From Streptococcus mitis (GTDB taxonomy: Bacteria > Bacillota > Bacilli > Lactobacillales > Streptococcaceae): a stretch of 56,817 bases of DNA. Positions 22,843 through 31,982 of this stretch are shown piece by piece. The position numbers and the translations under genes were made by a program. Position 1 is the first letter of the stretch. Each line of letters opens with the position of its first letter. The stretch spans positions 1 to 56,817 of the forward strand of contig NZ_JUQO01000065.1 in assembly GCF_001074635.1 (NCBI RefSeq), written 5' to 3'. The notes under the pieces are model-generated. The model was not told the DNA's origin, ran no database searches, and saw only the letters and a list, made by a program, of their open reading frames with translations.

Positions 22843-25800
22843 ATGATGTACACTTTATCAAAAGAATTAGAACAAGAACTCATCGTTTCAGCACCTGAGT
22901 TACAGCCTAGTTATGCTGCCATCGTAGAATACCTAGAAGCTATCAACCAGAAAGAAGCATCTGGAAGCAATTCTCAGGAACTCCAGAACCAGCTTGCTAT
23001 TCAGCTGGGACGTTTAGAAGATTTGGTGCAGGGCTATATCCAAATAAAGAAGAACCCGCATCACTACCTAGATGCAGATAAAGAATTGACAGCAGGCTAT
23101 CAAGCTATAAAAGGGACGGAGCAAGATCTTCTCAAAAAATTGCAATATCTCAATCAAGCAGCCTTGCAGGATTTCCATATCAGCCAGAGACTCTCTCCTA
23201 AAGACGAGACTGCTATCCCTGTAGCAGGCAAAGCCAAAACCAAACAGGAATTGGCTATCGAGCGAGATTTAATCAACCAGCTGACAAAGGGAGAAAGTCA
23301 ATGGGTGTATCGACCTGAGTTAAATACAGAAGACCTCCTATGGGGAAACTTTTTTGCCAAGCTGGAAGCCAATAATGTCCGCATTTTGCAAGACCATCCC
23401 CTTACAAATTCAGAGAAAAATCAAATCAAAAACCAACTCAATTTCGTCAACTTCTACGAAGCAGCCAAGTGGATAGCAGGGGAAAATGGCATTGCCAAGG
23501 TGCAGGTTCAACGTGAAGATGCTAGTTTAGGCACCATTCGATTGGAAGTCTTGTGGAGAAACAATGTCGCTGGTGGCAAATCCAGCTATGAGGTTGTCAA
23601 CCAAGTCATCACAGGCGGAGAAGGGATTCGCCAGCGCCGTGGGGATGTGACTTTGTTAATCAATGGTCTGCCCATGATTCAAATCGAACTAAAAAGCCGT
23701 TCTCATCCTTATATGGATGCCTTCCGTCAGATTAAGAAATACGACCAAGAAGGACAGTTCAGAGGTATTTTTTCAAGCCTTCAGATGTTTGTCGTCTCTA
23801 ATGTCACAGACACTCGCTACATCGCAGCTGCCAAAGCCAACAAGCTAAATGAACGCTTCTTGACCAAGTGGGTGGATAGTGAAAATAGACCTCAACCTCA
23901 ACTATTTGACTTTGCAGAGTCTGTCTTGTCGATACCGAGAGCCCACGAGATGGTCATGCAGTATTCTGTCATTGATGATGACAAGAAGGCCTTGATTTTA
24001 TTGCGCCCCTATCAGGTACATGCCATTGAGGCTATCCGTGAAGCCAGTCGCCAGCGCCAGTCGGGCTATATTTGGCATACGACTGGTTCAGGCAAGACCC
24101 TGACCTCTTATAAAGTTTCTCGCAATCTGCTCCAGATACCATCCATTGAGAAGACAATCTTTGTGATTGATAGGACAGACCTCGACCAGCAGACGACCAG
24201 TTCTTTTCAGTCTTACGCAGAGAACGATATGATTGATATCGACGAGACTGATGATACACAGGAATTGGTTAAAAATCTGGCTTCTGATGACCGCCGTGTC
24301 GTTGTGACGACCATCCAGAAAATCAATGCTATGATTCGCCAGTTTGATGAAGGGCGTCACCAAAAGGTTTACAATCGTATCAAACAACTCAAACTAGCCT
24401 TTGTCGTCGATGAATGCCATCGCGCAGTGACTCCTGAACGCCAGCGCCACCTAGAGCATTTCTTTACAAATTCTCTCTGGTATGGGTTTACAGGAACGCC
24501 TATCTTTACAGAAAATAAACGTGAACAAAAAGGAGACCTTGCTCAGACGACCGAAGAGCAGTATGGTGACTGCCTCCACCAATATACCGTCAAAGAAGCC
24601 ATTCATGACAAGGCGGTTCTTGGCTTTAATGTAGAGTATCAGACAACCATGCCTGGTTGGGCAGAAGATGAGATTGACGAGGAGCGTTATGATGACGAAG
24701 GCCACATGCTTGCTGTATTAGATGCCATTCTCAATCGCTCAAGACGCAAACTCGGTTTCCAAAATGGGGTAGGAAAAACCTATGAAGCCATTTTGACCGT
24801 CAAAAGTATTGCCCGTGCACAGGCCTATTATAACCTGATTAAGCAAGTCAAAAATGGAGAAAAGTCTCTAAGCATCTCGGAAAATGTTAAAAAGATTTTG
24901 CCAGACTTTCCTAAGGTTGCTACTACTTACTCAGTGACAGAAAATGAAGCAGACTCCTATGTCAACCAAGCCTACATGGAGGAGAGTTTAGAAGACTACA
25001 ATGCCATGTTTGGTACCCACTTTAGCCTAGCAACCATTGCTTCCTACAATAGTGACCTCAACGACCGTCTGGCTCGTAAGAAAGAACGCTTTGCCTTCCG
25101 TGAGGAGCAGTTGGACCTGGTTATCGTTGTGGACCGCTTGTTGACAGGCTTTGATGCCCCTTGCCTATCGACCCTGTTCATGGATCGTCAGCCCATGAAA
25201 CCCCAGCACATCATTCAGGCCTTTTCACGAACCAATCGCCTCTTTGATGAAGGCAAGAAATTCGGTCAAATCGTTACTTTCCAAACGCCTGACCGCTTTA
25301 AAGAAAAAGTGGATGAAGCTCTGAGCCTTTACTCAAATGGTGGCGAAACCAGTGTCTTAGCCCCAGAATGGCAGGAGGAGAAGGCCAAGTTTCTGGAGAA
25401 GGTTCATCAACTACTGGCTATTGCTCCAAGTCCAGAGCAGGTGCCTGATTTGGATACAGCGACAGATGCAGAATTAAAACGCTTTGCTAAGGCCTTCCAA
25501 GAATTTGACAAGCTCCTATCCTCTATACAAGTCTATTCTGACTATGATGAGAAAGTCATCCTCAGAGAGATTGGTCTCAGCCTAGAGGACATCGAGAACT
25601 TTGCCGGCCAATATCAAAATGTCATCGAAGAACTCCGCAGACGCAGAAAAGAAGACCAAGAAGAGGAAGGCGTTCTGCTGGATATAGAGTATGAGCTCGA
25701 ATCCATCCGCACCGACGAGATAAACTATCACTATATCCTCTCTCTCATCCAAAACATGATTGAAAATCGGGGAAACCTTATCGGTAAAAAGGAAAAGAGT

Positions 25801-26205
25801 CTGGTAGATAACTATATCGAAGATTTGAACAAATCCAATCCCAAGTTATCCAGCCTCATCTCCAAACTCTGGCAGAATGTCCAAGCAGATGCTAAGAGCT
25901 ATCAGGGGCAGTCTGTAACCCATAAGTTGGATGAGATGATTGAGCTAACAACCCAGAAAAAGATTCGTGAAACGGCAGATTATTGGCAGATAGGAGAGGA
26001 TGAACTCCAGTTCGTAGTGGATAACTACCGCATCGGACGAGACAAGCAAAATGGCGAAAAAGCCATCACCGAGTCTCAGGACTATCTGGCCTATAAGGAA
26101 GCCCACGGAGACAAGGCACTACCAAAACTCAAATACAAAAAAGCCCTCAAAGAGGACTATATGCGCATGATTTCAGAGGATATCTTACCGCTGAGGGGGA
26201 GATAA
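22843..26205 (+). CDS. hsdR: Type I restriction endonuclease subunit R
   Basis: A 1120-residue motor/nuclease subunit that translocates and cuts unmodified DNA. After an N-terminal helical segment, the PD-(D/E)xK nuclease core shows [20 protein letters not shown] (Asp, then ExK). The SF2 helicase follows with Walker [14 protein letters not shown], the DECH box VVDECHRAV, motif [11 protein letters not shown], and motifs [14 protein letters not shown] and QAFSRTNR. The C-terminal 250 residues are helical and bind the methyltransferase. I start at the ATG at 22843, 6 bases after GGAGG; the ATG at 22837 is too close. It is the first gene of the R-S-M operon and has a regulated-looking leader. Length is in the normal range. 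Confidence 0.95.
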   Translation: MMYTLSKELEQELIVSAPELQPSYAAIVEYLEAINQKEASGSNSQELQNQLAIQLGRLEDLVQGYIQIKKNPHHYLDADKELTAGYQAIKGTEQDLLKKLQYLNQAALQDFHISQRLSPKDETAIPVAGKAKTKQELAIERDLINQLTKGESQWVYRPELNTEDLLWGNFFAKLEANNVRILQDHPLTNSEKNQIKNQLNFVNFYEAAKWIAGENGIAKVQVQREDASLGTIRLEVLWRNNVAGGKSSYEVVNQVITGGEGIRQRRGDVTLLINGLPMIQIELKSRSHPYMDAFRQIKKYDQEGQFRGIFSSLQMFVVSNVTDTRYIAAAKANKLNERFLTKWVDSENRPQPQLFDFAESVLSIPRAHEMVMQYSVIDDDKKALILLRPYQVHAIEAIREASRQRQSGYIWHTTGSGKTLTSYKVSRNLLQIPSIEKTIFVIDRTDLDQQTTSSFQSYAENDMIDIDETDDTQELVKNLASDDRRVVVTTIQKINAMIRQFDEGRHQKVYNRIKQLKLAFVVDECHRAVTPERQRHLEHFFTNSLWYGFTGTPIFTENKREQKGDLAQTTEEQYGDCLHQYTVKEAIHDKAVLGFNVEYQTTMPGWAEDEIDEERYDDEGHMLAVLDAILNRSRRKLGFQNGVGKTYEAILTVKSIARAQAYYNLIKQVKNGEKSLSISENVKKILPDFPKVATTYSVTENEADSYVNQAYMEESLEDYNAMFGTHFSLATIASYNSDLNDRLARKKERFAFREEQLDLVIVVDRLLTGFDAPCLSTLFMDRQPMKPQHIIQAFSRTNRLFDEGKKFGQIVTFQTPDRFKEKVDEALSLYSNGGETSVLAPEWQEEKAKFLEKVHQLLAIAPSPEQVPDLDTATDAELKRFAKAFQEFDKLLSSIQVYSDYDEKVILREIGLSLEDIENFAGQYQNVIEELRRRRKEDQEEEGVLLDIEYELESIRTDEINYHYILSLIQNMIENRGNLIGKKEKSLVDNYIEDLNKSNPKLSSLISKLWQNVQADAKSYQGQSVTHKLDEMIELTTQKKIRETADYWQIGEDELQFVVDNYRIGRDKQNGEKAITESQDYLAYKEAHGDKALPKLKYKKALKEDYMRMISEDILPLRGR

Positions 26206-26363
26206 AATGCTTATTTGATTCTTCTTATTTGCTAGGTGTTTAACTCTATCTTGTCAAATCATCCTATCTATTGTTTTAAAATAGGCAAAATTGAAGAATA
26301 GAAATCAAAAGAGAAAATCTAAAGTGTAGAAATAAGAAAATGGAGTAATAGAAAGGGAGTAAT

Positions 26364-27581
26364 ATGACAAAACAACCAAGTTATCGCTTTGCGGGATATA
26401 CTGAATCTTGGGAGCAGAAAAAGTTGGGGGCTTACCTTACTGTTTCAAAAAATAGAAATGTAGATGGTGAGTATGATAAAAGTGATGTTTTATCTGTTTC
26501 GGGTGATTATGGGATTGTTAATCAGATTAAGTTTCAAGGTAGGTCATTTGCAGGTGCTTCTGTCTTACCGTATGGTATTGTAGAAACTGGAGATGTTGTT
26601 TATACAAAGAGTCCTTTAAAAGCTAATCCGTATGGGATTATAAAAACTAACCATGGTAAAAATGGAATTGTTTCCACATTGTATGCTATTTATAAAGTTA
26701 ATAATGGTTCAAATGGAATATTTGTGGAGTATTATTTTGATGACAATTTAAGATTAAATAAATATTTGAAACCATTAGTTAATAAAGGAGCAAAAAATGA
26801 CATGAAAGTTACTGATGAAAATGTTTTAAAAGGTGATGTCATTTTCCCCTCCCTCCCCGAGCAAACTGCTATTGGTTCTTTCTTCCAAGATATTGACCAG
26901 CTTATTAGCCTTCAACAGCGTAAGTTAGAGGTGCTCAAAGAGCAGAAGAAAACCTACCTCAAATTCCTCTTCCCAGCCAAAGGACAAACCAAACCAGCCC
27001 TTCGCTTCGCAGGATTTGAAGATGAGTGGAAGGAAGTGAAGTTGGGGGAAAGTGCAGATTATAAAAATGGTAAAGGATATGAGGATAGACAATCTGATTC
27101 TGGTAGTTACGAATTAATTAATTTAAATTCAATTAGTATAGATGGTGGATTAAAGCACTCTGGTAAGTTTATTGACAAAGCTGATGAAACACTTGAAAAA
27201 GGAGATTTAGTCATGGTGCTAAGTGATGTGGCTCATGGGAATCTACTTGGAAGAGTTGCTATTATACCTGAAAGTAATAAATTTGTCCTAAATCAGAGGG
27301 TTGCATTGCTAAGACCACGACTCAATTCAAATTCAGAGTTTCTGTACTCATATATCAACTCAAATCAATATTATTTTAAATCTCAAGGTGCAGGGATGTC
27401 TCAGTTAAATATCTCTAGGTCATCTGTAGAAAATTTTAGTGTTTACTTCCCCTCCCTCCCTGAACAAGAAGCCATCGGTTCTTTCTTCCAAGACCTAGAT
27501 AAGGCCATTGCCAAGCAAGAGGAAAAAGTCAACCAATTCAAAGAAAGCAAACAAACTCTACTCAGAAAAATGTTTATCTAA
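26364..27581 (+). CDS. hsdS: Type I restriction-modification specificity subunit S
   Basis: A 405-residue DNA-recognition subunit with two target-recognition domains (about residues 10-165 and 215-375), each followed by a conserved helical spacer. The two spacers are near copies: FPSLPEQTAIGSFFQDIDQL and FPSLPEQEAIGSFFQDLDKA, and each recognition domain is preceded by YRFAGYTESWEQKKLG or LRFAGFEDEWKEVKLG. The recognition domains are clearly more AT-rich than hsdR and hsdM, a usual sign of domain exchange. Target sequence cannot be predicted. It lies 158 bases after hsdR, with a GGGAG site. No inverted second copy of hsdS exists in the window. Confidence 0.94.
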   Translation: MTKQPSYRFAGYTESWEQKKLGAYLTVSKNRNVDGEYDKSDVLSVSGDYGIVNQIKFQGRSFAGASVLPYGIVETGDVVYTKSPLKANPYGIIKTNHGKNGIVSTLYAIYKVNNGSNGIFVEYYFDDNLRLNKYLKPLVNKGAKNDMKVTDENVLKGDVIFPSLPEQTAIGSFFQDIDQLISLQQRKLEVLKEQKKTYLKFLFPAKGQTKPALRFAGFEDEWKEVKLGESADYKNGKGYEDRQSDSGSYELINLNSISIDGGLKHSGKFIDKADETLEKGDLVMVLSDVAHGNLLGRVAIIPESNKFVLNQRVALLRPRLNSNSEFLYSYINSNQYYFKSQGAGMSQLNISRSSVENFSVYFPSLPEQEAIGSFFQDLDKAIAKQEEKVNQFKESKQTLLRKMFI

Positions 27582-27754
27582 GATACTCAGACCTCACAAA
27601 GCCCAGTAAAAATAGGAAACTGGGACAGTCTTCGATGAAGACCAGACAGTTTATCTTTTTTACCCAGCTTTTAGGTCGTGTTCAATTCAGAAAGATACCA
27701 AGACTGTAAAAAGCTACACCAAACGAATGAAAGGTGAAATGAATAGGAGACCCT

Positions 27755-29356
27755 ATGTCACAAACAGATTTATCAAGAGAACTCTACCAATCCCTCTGGA
27801 ATGCGGCAGATATCCTGCGTGGCCAGATGGAGGCCAATGAATACAAGTCCTACCTATTGGGACTGATATTCTACAAGTACCTATCCGACAACATCCTCCA
27901 AGCCGTCTGTGATAACTTGGACGAGACCTTTGAGTCCTTCCAGCAAGCGCAGCTTCTCTACGAGGAAAACTTTGCGGATGCGGATGTCCGTGAAGACCTC
28001 ATCGAGGTCTTAAATGACGAGCTGGGCTATGTGATTGAGCCTTCTCTGACCTTTACCAAGCTGGTTCAGTCTATCCACGAAGGCACCTTCCAGCTAGAAT
28101 CTCTAGCCCAAAGTTTCCGTGATATCGAGCAGGCCAATGAAAAATTTGAAAATCTTTTCGAAGATATTGACCTCTATGCTAAAAAGCTAGGCAACACCCC
28201 ACAAAAGCAAAACAAGACCATCTCTGAGGTTATGAAACAGCTCAACGATCTTAATGTCTCTGGTCATGCTGGTGATATCTTGGGTGATGCTTATGAGTAC
28301 TTGATAGGCCAATTTGCCAGTGATTCTGGGAAAAAAGCTGGAGAATTCTATACACCTCAAGCAGTCTCTCACCTCATGACTCAGATTGTCTTTGCAGGGC
28401 GTGAACATCAAAAAGGGATGTCGGTTTACGACCCGACCATGGGTTCTGGATCTCTCTTGCTCAATGCCAAGCGCTATAGTAAGGAAGCTTCGACGATTTC
28501 TTACTACGGTCAAGAGTTGATTACTTCGACCTTCAACCTTGCTCGTATGAATATGATGCTTCATGGGGTTGCGATTGAGAACTATCACCTCAGCAATCAC
28601 GATACCCTAGACGAAGATTGGCCGACTACCGAGCCGACAGACTTTGATGGAGTTTTGATGAACCCACCCTACTCACTGAAGTGGTCAGCAGATAGTGGAT
28701 TCCTGCAAGATCCTCGCTTTTCAAGTTATGGAGTTCTGGCACCTAAGTCCAAAGCAGATTTTGCTTTCCTCCTTCACGGTTTTTACCACCTCAAGCATAA
28801 TGGTGTCATGGCCATTGTCCTTCCTCACGGAGTCCTCTTTCGAGGAGCAGCCGAGCAAAAGATTCGCCAGCACCTGCTAGAAGAAGGGGCTATTGATACA
28901 GTTATCGGCTTGCCAGCAAATATCTTCTATAATACCTCTATCCCGACAACCATTATTATCCTTAAAAAGAATCGCACCAATAAGGATGTCTTCTTTATCG
29001 ATGCCTCAAAAGAGTTTGAAAAAGGGAAAAATCAAAACAATATGACCGAAGACCATATTGCCAAGATTTTGGAGACCTATCAAAAACGCGAGAATGTCGA
29101 GAAGTTCGCCCATCTAGCCAGCTTTGAAGAGATTGTCGAAAATGACTACAACCTCAACATTCCACGCTATGTCGATACCTTTGAGGAAGAACCAGTTGTT
29201 CCCCTCGCCGACCTCGCCGACCAGCTCGCAGAGATTGATAAAGAGATTGGGGAGGTAGAAGCCAGACTCGCACACATGCGCAGCCAGCTAGTAGGCACAA
29301 CACCAGAAGCCCAAGCAGAATTAACCGCCTATCTCGAAAAGTTGAATGAGATTTAG
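27755..29356 (+). CDS. hsdM: Type I restriction-modification methyltransferase subunit M
   Basis: A 533-residue N6-adenine methyltransferase. An N-terminal helical HsdM_N domain (LYQSLWNAADILRGQMEANE) is followed by the GEFYTPQAVSHLM motif, the AdoMet-binding YDPTMGSGSLLLNA (motif I), catalytic NPPYSLKW (motif IV), and a C-terminal coiled-coil that contacts HsdS. With two HsdS-bound copies it protects host DNA and forms the restriction complex with HsdR. The gene follows hsdS after 173 bases. Order R-S-M differs from the more common R-M-S and M-S-R orders. Confidence 0.95.
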   Translation: MSQTDLSRELYQSLWNAADILRGQMEANEYKSYLLGLIFYKYLSDNILQAVCDNLDETFESFQQAQLLYEENFADADVREDLIEVLNDELGYVIEPSLTFTKLVQSIHEGTFQLESLAQSFRDIEQANEKFENLFEDIDLYAKKLGNTPQKQNKTISEVMKQLNDLNVSGHAGDILGDAYEYLIGQFASDSGKKAGEFYTPQAVSHLMTQIVFAGREHQKGMSVYDPTMGSGSLLLNAKRYSKEASTISYYGQELITSTFNLARMNMMLHGVAIENYHLSNHDTLDEDWPTTEPTDFDGVLMNPPYSLKWSADSGFLQDPRFSSYGVLAPKSKADFAFLLHGFYHLKHNGVMAIVLPHGVLFRGAAEQKIRQHLLEEGAIDTVIGLPANIFYNTSIPTTIIILKKNRTNKDVFFIDASKEFEKGKNQNNMTEDHIAKILETYQKRENVEKFAHLASFEEIVENDYNLNIPRYVDTFEEEPVVPLADLADQLAEIDKEIGEVEARLAHMRSQLVGTTPEAQAELTAYLEKLNEI

Positions 29357-29375
29357 AGAGTAGGGGAAGAATGAA

Positions 29376-29413
29376 AAAACGCAGGACGGTCAGTTCACTT
29401 GAGCCTGCGTTTT
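29376..29413. terminator. Terminator after hsdM (likely bidirectional)
   Basis: A 10-bp perfect stem (AAAACGCAGG at 29376-29385 with CCTGCGTTTT at 29404-29413) lies between hsdM and the convergent AlbA_2-type gene. Confidence 0.85.
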
Positions 29414-29478
29414 GGTTTCCGCAAATTTGGGAAAAGACCATATTATTTCAAAAATTTTTAGGAATGAAAATAAAATAT

Positions 29479-30963
29479 TTAATATTTAGTCATGAAATCT
29501 CCAAGATTTTTGATTTGTTGTTTAATGATGTGGTATTGTTCAGTTGAGCTTTTAGGGAGAACATATCTTGTAGATCGTCCCTTACCTTCTATCTCAATAT
29601 ACTTTTTATTTTGTAGAGATTTCAAATTTTCTCTAAATTTATACTCAGTCATGAGAGAATTTTCGAGGACATCATTTTTAGTAATACTACCATTTTTAAT
29701 GATATATTCAAGTATTATCTTTTCATTATCTGATGTATCCGCATAAGAAGACAATAAGTCTACTTTCCAGATTGTAACAACAGTACTATCAAAGGTAGTG
29801 CTTACCTCAGGGATTTTTAGTTTATATTTTTCGGAAATATCAAAAATTTTTGGTCCACCTGATCCAGCTTTTTCGGACATCCCAATTCTACGGAATAATG
29901 AAGAGATTGTACTATTTCGCGTTTTGGAAGTTCCGCCATGTATAAATTCGGGAATAGAAATTTTCATCTTACCTGGATTTTTAAATTCATAGAAGTCTTG
30001 ATAAGCTGTAATAACTATAGGAGAATCAAAGTCATAGTAAGCATGCATTAAGCAGTTTACTAAAGCTTCACGTATAGATTCAGATAGGTCTTTCTTGAAT
30101 GGTAAACGGTGGGCAGATTCGTTATTAAACTCAAATCTATCATTTGTTGTAGTAGTTAATTTCTTATATGCTAAATTGAAAAAATCAAACATGTTTAAAT
30201 CAGGGTACATCATATCCCCTGTTGAAATTCTATCGTTCCACCTAGTTGAAAGGGAGGTATCTTTTTCAAAATAGTCTAATTGAAATTTGGGATAACGAGA
30301 AATGATAGAATTGTACTTTCCAAAAAATATTAGTCCTCCTGCGGTTAATTTATATGTATTATCAATCCTGTCTTTTTTAAATACACCAATTTCGATTAGA
30401 AAATCTCTCAACGAAATGCTATTATATTTTGTATTACCAGTAAGTTCAATTAATAATTGCTTGTAATGTTCTATTGTATCTAAATTTAAATCATTTTCGT
30501 CAAAATTATTAAGTAACTCACTATCAATATCATCATGAGAACTAGTCATCAGATATTTAAGTTCTTCTTTATCAAGTCGAACATCGCCTTCACCTAATCT
30601 TTTATATGACTCACGATAATCATTTTTTAGATGGACGGGTTTTTGGTGAGGATTCGCTTCTCTTACAGTGATTACCATGAGTTGTTTATTTTTACCTGGA
30701 ATGTCAATGTATTCAATGTCATTATCGGTAAGTAAGTTACAACTAACTTTTTGTTTGTTTGCGACTAAAGCGAATAAATTGTCTCGTATTTTTTGAGGAT
30801 TATTGACTCCTTGGTAGGGGTCAATATTTTTTTCGTCTATCCCGAGAATTATTTTCCCGCCATTTGTATTTGCAAATGCTGAGTAGGTTTCCCAGAAAGA
30901 CTCTGGAAGATCGTTTTTGGCTTTTTTGTATTCTAAATCAACCCCTTCAAATTTTAAGTCCAT
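29479..30963 (-). CDS. AlbA_2/HATPase domain putative transcriptional regulator (Schlafen AlbA-like)
   Basis: A 494-residue protein. The N-terminus is an AlbA_2 (Schlafen AAA_4-type) domain: LEYKKAKNDLPESFWETYSA, then TNGGKIILGIDE and basic RESYKRLGEGDVRLDKEEL. The middle resembles the HATPase_c_4 domain of this family, with EALVNCLMHAYYDFDSPIVI (N-box-like) and GMSEKAGSGGPKIF. The C-terminal 70 residues form a winged helix (IIKNGSITKNDVLENSLMTE). Such proteins are annotated as ATP-binding or HTH regulators and are often found beside restriction or other defence genes. It is convergent with hsdM, AT-rich, and has 11-bp tandem repeats upstream. Its target is unknown. Confidence 0.82.
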   Translation of the reverse strand: MDLKFEGVDLEYKKAKNDLPESFWETYSAFANTNGGKIILGIDEKNIDPYQGVNNPQKIRDNLFALVANKQKVSCNLLTDNDIEYIDIPGKNKQLMVITVREANPHQKPVHLKNDYRESYKRLGEGDVRLDKEELKYLMTSSHDDIDSELLNNFDENDLNLDTIEHYKQLLIELTGNTKYNSISLRDFLIEIGVFKKDRIDNTYKLTAGGLIFFGKYNSIISRYPKFQLDYFEKDTSLSTRWNDRISTGDMMYPDLNMFDFFNLAYKKLTTTTNDRFEFNNESAHRLPFKKDLSESIREALVNCLMHAYYDFDSPIVITAYQDFYEFKNPGKMKISIPEFIHGGTSKTRNSTISSLFRRIGMSEKAGSGGPKIFDISEKYKLKIPEVSTTFDSTVVTIWKVDLLSSYADTSDNEKIILEYIIKNGSITKNDVLENSLMTEYKFRENLKSLQNKKYIEIEGKGRSTRYVLPKSSTEQYHIIKQQIKNLGDFMTKY

Positions 30964-31016
30964 ATTTTTCCTTCCTAAAATATAATGTTGCTTAAATTTA
31001 TTTTTTTAAATGATTG

Positions 31017-31123
31017 TCACGCGAAAAAGTAAATTTGATAGATAATTAAAATCTTTGATTTCATCGTATTTCTAAGATATATTTTAAAATATTCACGCGA
31101 AAATCACGCGAAAATCACGCGAA
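31017..31123. repeat. Iteron-like 11-bp tandem repeats (TCACGCGAAAA)
   Basis: TCACGCGAAAA occurs at 31093-31103 and 31104-31114, with a third partial copy (TCACGCGAA) at 31115-31123, exactly one helical turn apart. A further copy lies at 31017-31027, 76 bases away, close to seven helical turns. They sit 54-160 bases upstream of the AlbA_2-type gene start, in otherwise AT-rich DNA where CGCG is striking. They look like cooperative protein-binding sites, probably for that regulator. Confidence 0.75.
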
Positions 31124-31354
31124 TATTTGTAATCAAAATTCAATTGAAAAATGTAGAATTTTCAATAATAAAATAGATGGATTTAAAATCTATTTTATTA
31201 TAACACAGAGATAAGAAAAAATAGATAGTGAGACAAGTTTAAATAGGATTACTCGCTATGAAATGTTAATTACTTTTGATGGCTTAACAAATATTATCAA
31301 TAATGTAGTCATTCGGTTGATTTTTATTGTAATGTACTGAAATTAACAAAAAGA

Positions 31355-31378
31355 AAAAACGCTTGAATCAGCGTTTTT
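31355..31378 (-). terminator. Terminator of the rpmF-rpmG operon
   Basis: AAAAACGCT (31355-31363) pairs perfectly with AGCGTTTTT (31370-31378) around a 6-base loop, giving a T run on the minus strand. Confidence 0.88.
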
Positions 31379-31404
31379 CTTTTGTATTGATTCGTATTGA
31401 ATGC

Positions 31405-31554
31405 TTACTTCACTTCTGTAAACACAACGTGTTTGCGAAGTTTTGGTGAGTATTTCTTCAATTGAAGACGGTCTGGAGTGTTACGTTTGTTTTTAGAAGT
31501 AAGGTACAAGCGTTCACCAGATTCTTTGTGTTCAAGTGTAATATTTACGCGCAT
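31405..31554 (-). CDS. rpmG: 50S ribosomal protein L33 (cysteine-free form)
   Basis: A 49-residue protein starting [20 protein letters not shown] and ending [12 protein letters not shown], matching L33 throughout. The zinc-ribbon cysteines found in C+ paralogues are absent (TSKNKRN where CxxC would be), so this is the zinc-independent form. It is the second gene of the rpmF-rpmG pair, 15 bases after rpmF, with AAGGGAG before the ATG. Confidence 0.95.
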
Positions 31555-31569
31555 GGTATCTCCCTTCTA

Positions 31570-31752
31570 TTATTCAGCTGATGCAGCTTTAGCGATTTTA
31601 CGTCCTTTGTAGTATCCTTTAAGTGATACGCGGTGAGAACGTGAGTAATCTCCAGTAGTTTCGTCAAAGTTTACAGATGGAGCTGTTACTTTGTAGTGTG
31701 TACGACGTTTGTTTTTCTTCGCTTTTGAAGTGCGACGTGCAGGTACTGCCAT
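31570..31752 (-). CDS. rpmF: 50S ribosomal protein L32 (cysteine-free form)
   Basis: A 60-residue protein with the L32 start [20 protein letters not shown] and the conserved [15 protein letters not shown] end. It contains no cysteine, so it is the zinc-independent form, like its partner L33. It is the first gene of the operon, preceded by an AAAGGAG site. Both are strongly expressed ribosomal genes by codon use. Confidence 0.96.
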
Positions 31753-31897
31753 TTTGATTTCTCCTTTAGGTATTTATATTCGATTCAATCTACTGATTTT
31801 CATCAACCATACTAGGATAACACATTTTTTTTGTAAAGTAAAGTTACTTGACAAAAAAAGATGAAAAAATTAAAAGGTCATCAATTGAATTAATCGA

Positions 31898-31912
31898 AAT
31901 TTTCTGAAAATT
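31898..31912 (+). promoter_or_regulatory. CodY box upstream of ilvD
   Basis: AATTTTCTGAAAATT matches the Lactobacillales CodY consensus AATTTTCWGAAAATT at all 15 positions. It lies 15 bases upstream of the -35 region of the ilvD promoter, whose extended -10 TGC-TATAAT is at 31947-31955. CodY represses branched-chain amino-acid synthesis genes when isoleucine, leucine and valine are plentiful. Confidence 0.85.
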
Positions 31913-31982
31913 CAAGAATTTTCTTCTGTTCATTGTTTTTAAAATGTGCTATAATAGTAAAAACTGAAATGGGAGGGAACAA

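Larger units (their letters stand above)
30964..31404. other. 440-bp AT-rich intergenic region
   Basis: Between the divergent end of the AlbA_2-type gene and rpmG no credible ORF was found. The stretch holds the minus-strand promoter/ribosome region of that gene (AGGAAGG upstream of its ATG), the TCACGCG repeats at 31017-31123, and the rpmG terminator at 31355-31378. The part from about 31135 to 31350 shows nothing that I can assign. Confidence 0.7.

Noticed and set aside
26364..27581. Phase-variable hsdS shufflon
   Set aside because: There is only one hsdS, with no inverted partial copy and no recombinase gene beside the operon; the integrase stump at 17289 is broken and about 9 kb away.
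31093..31123. Short tandem repeats as a CRISPR array
   Set aside because: The unit is 11 bp with no spacers and there are no cas genes nearby.
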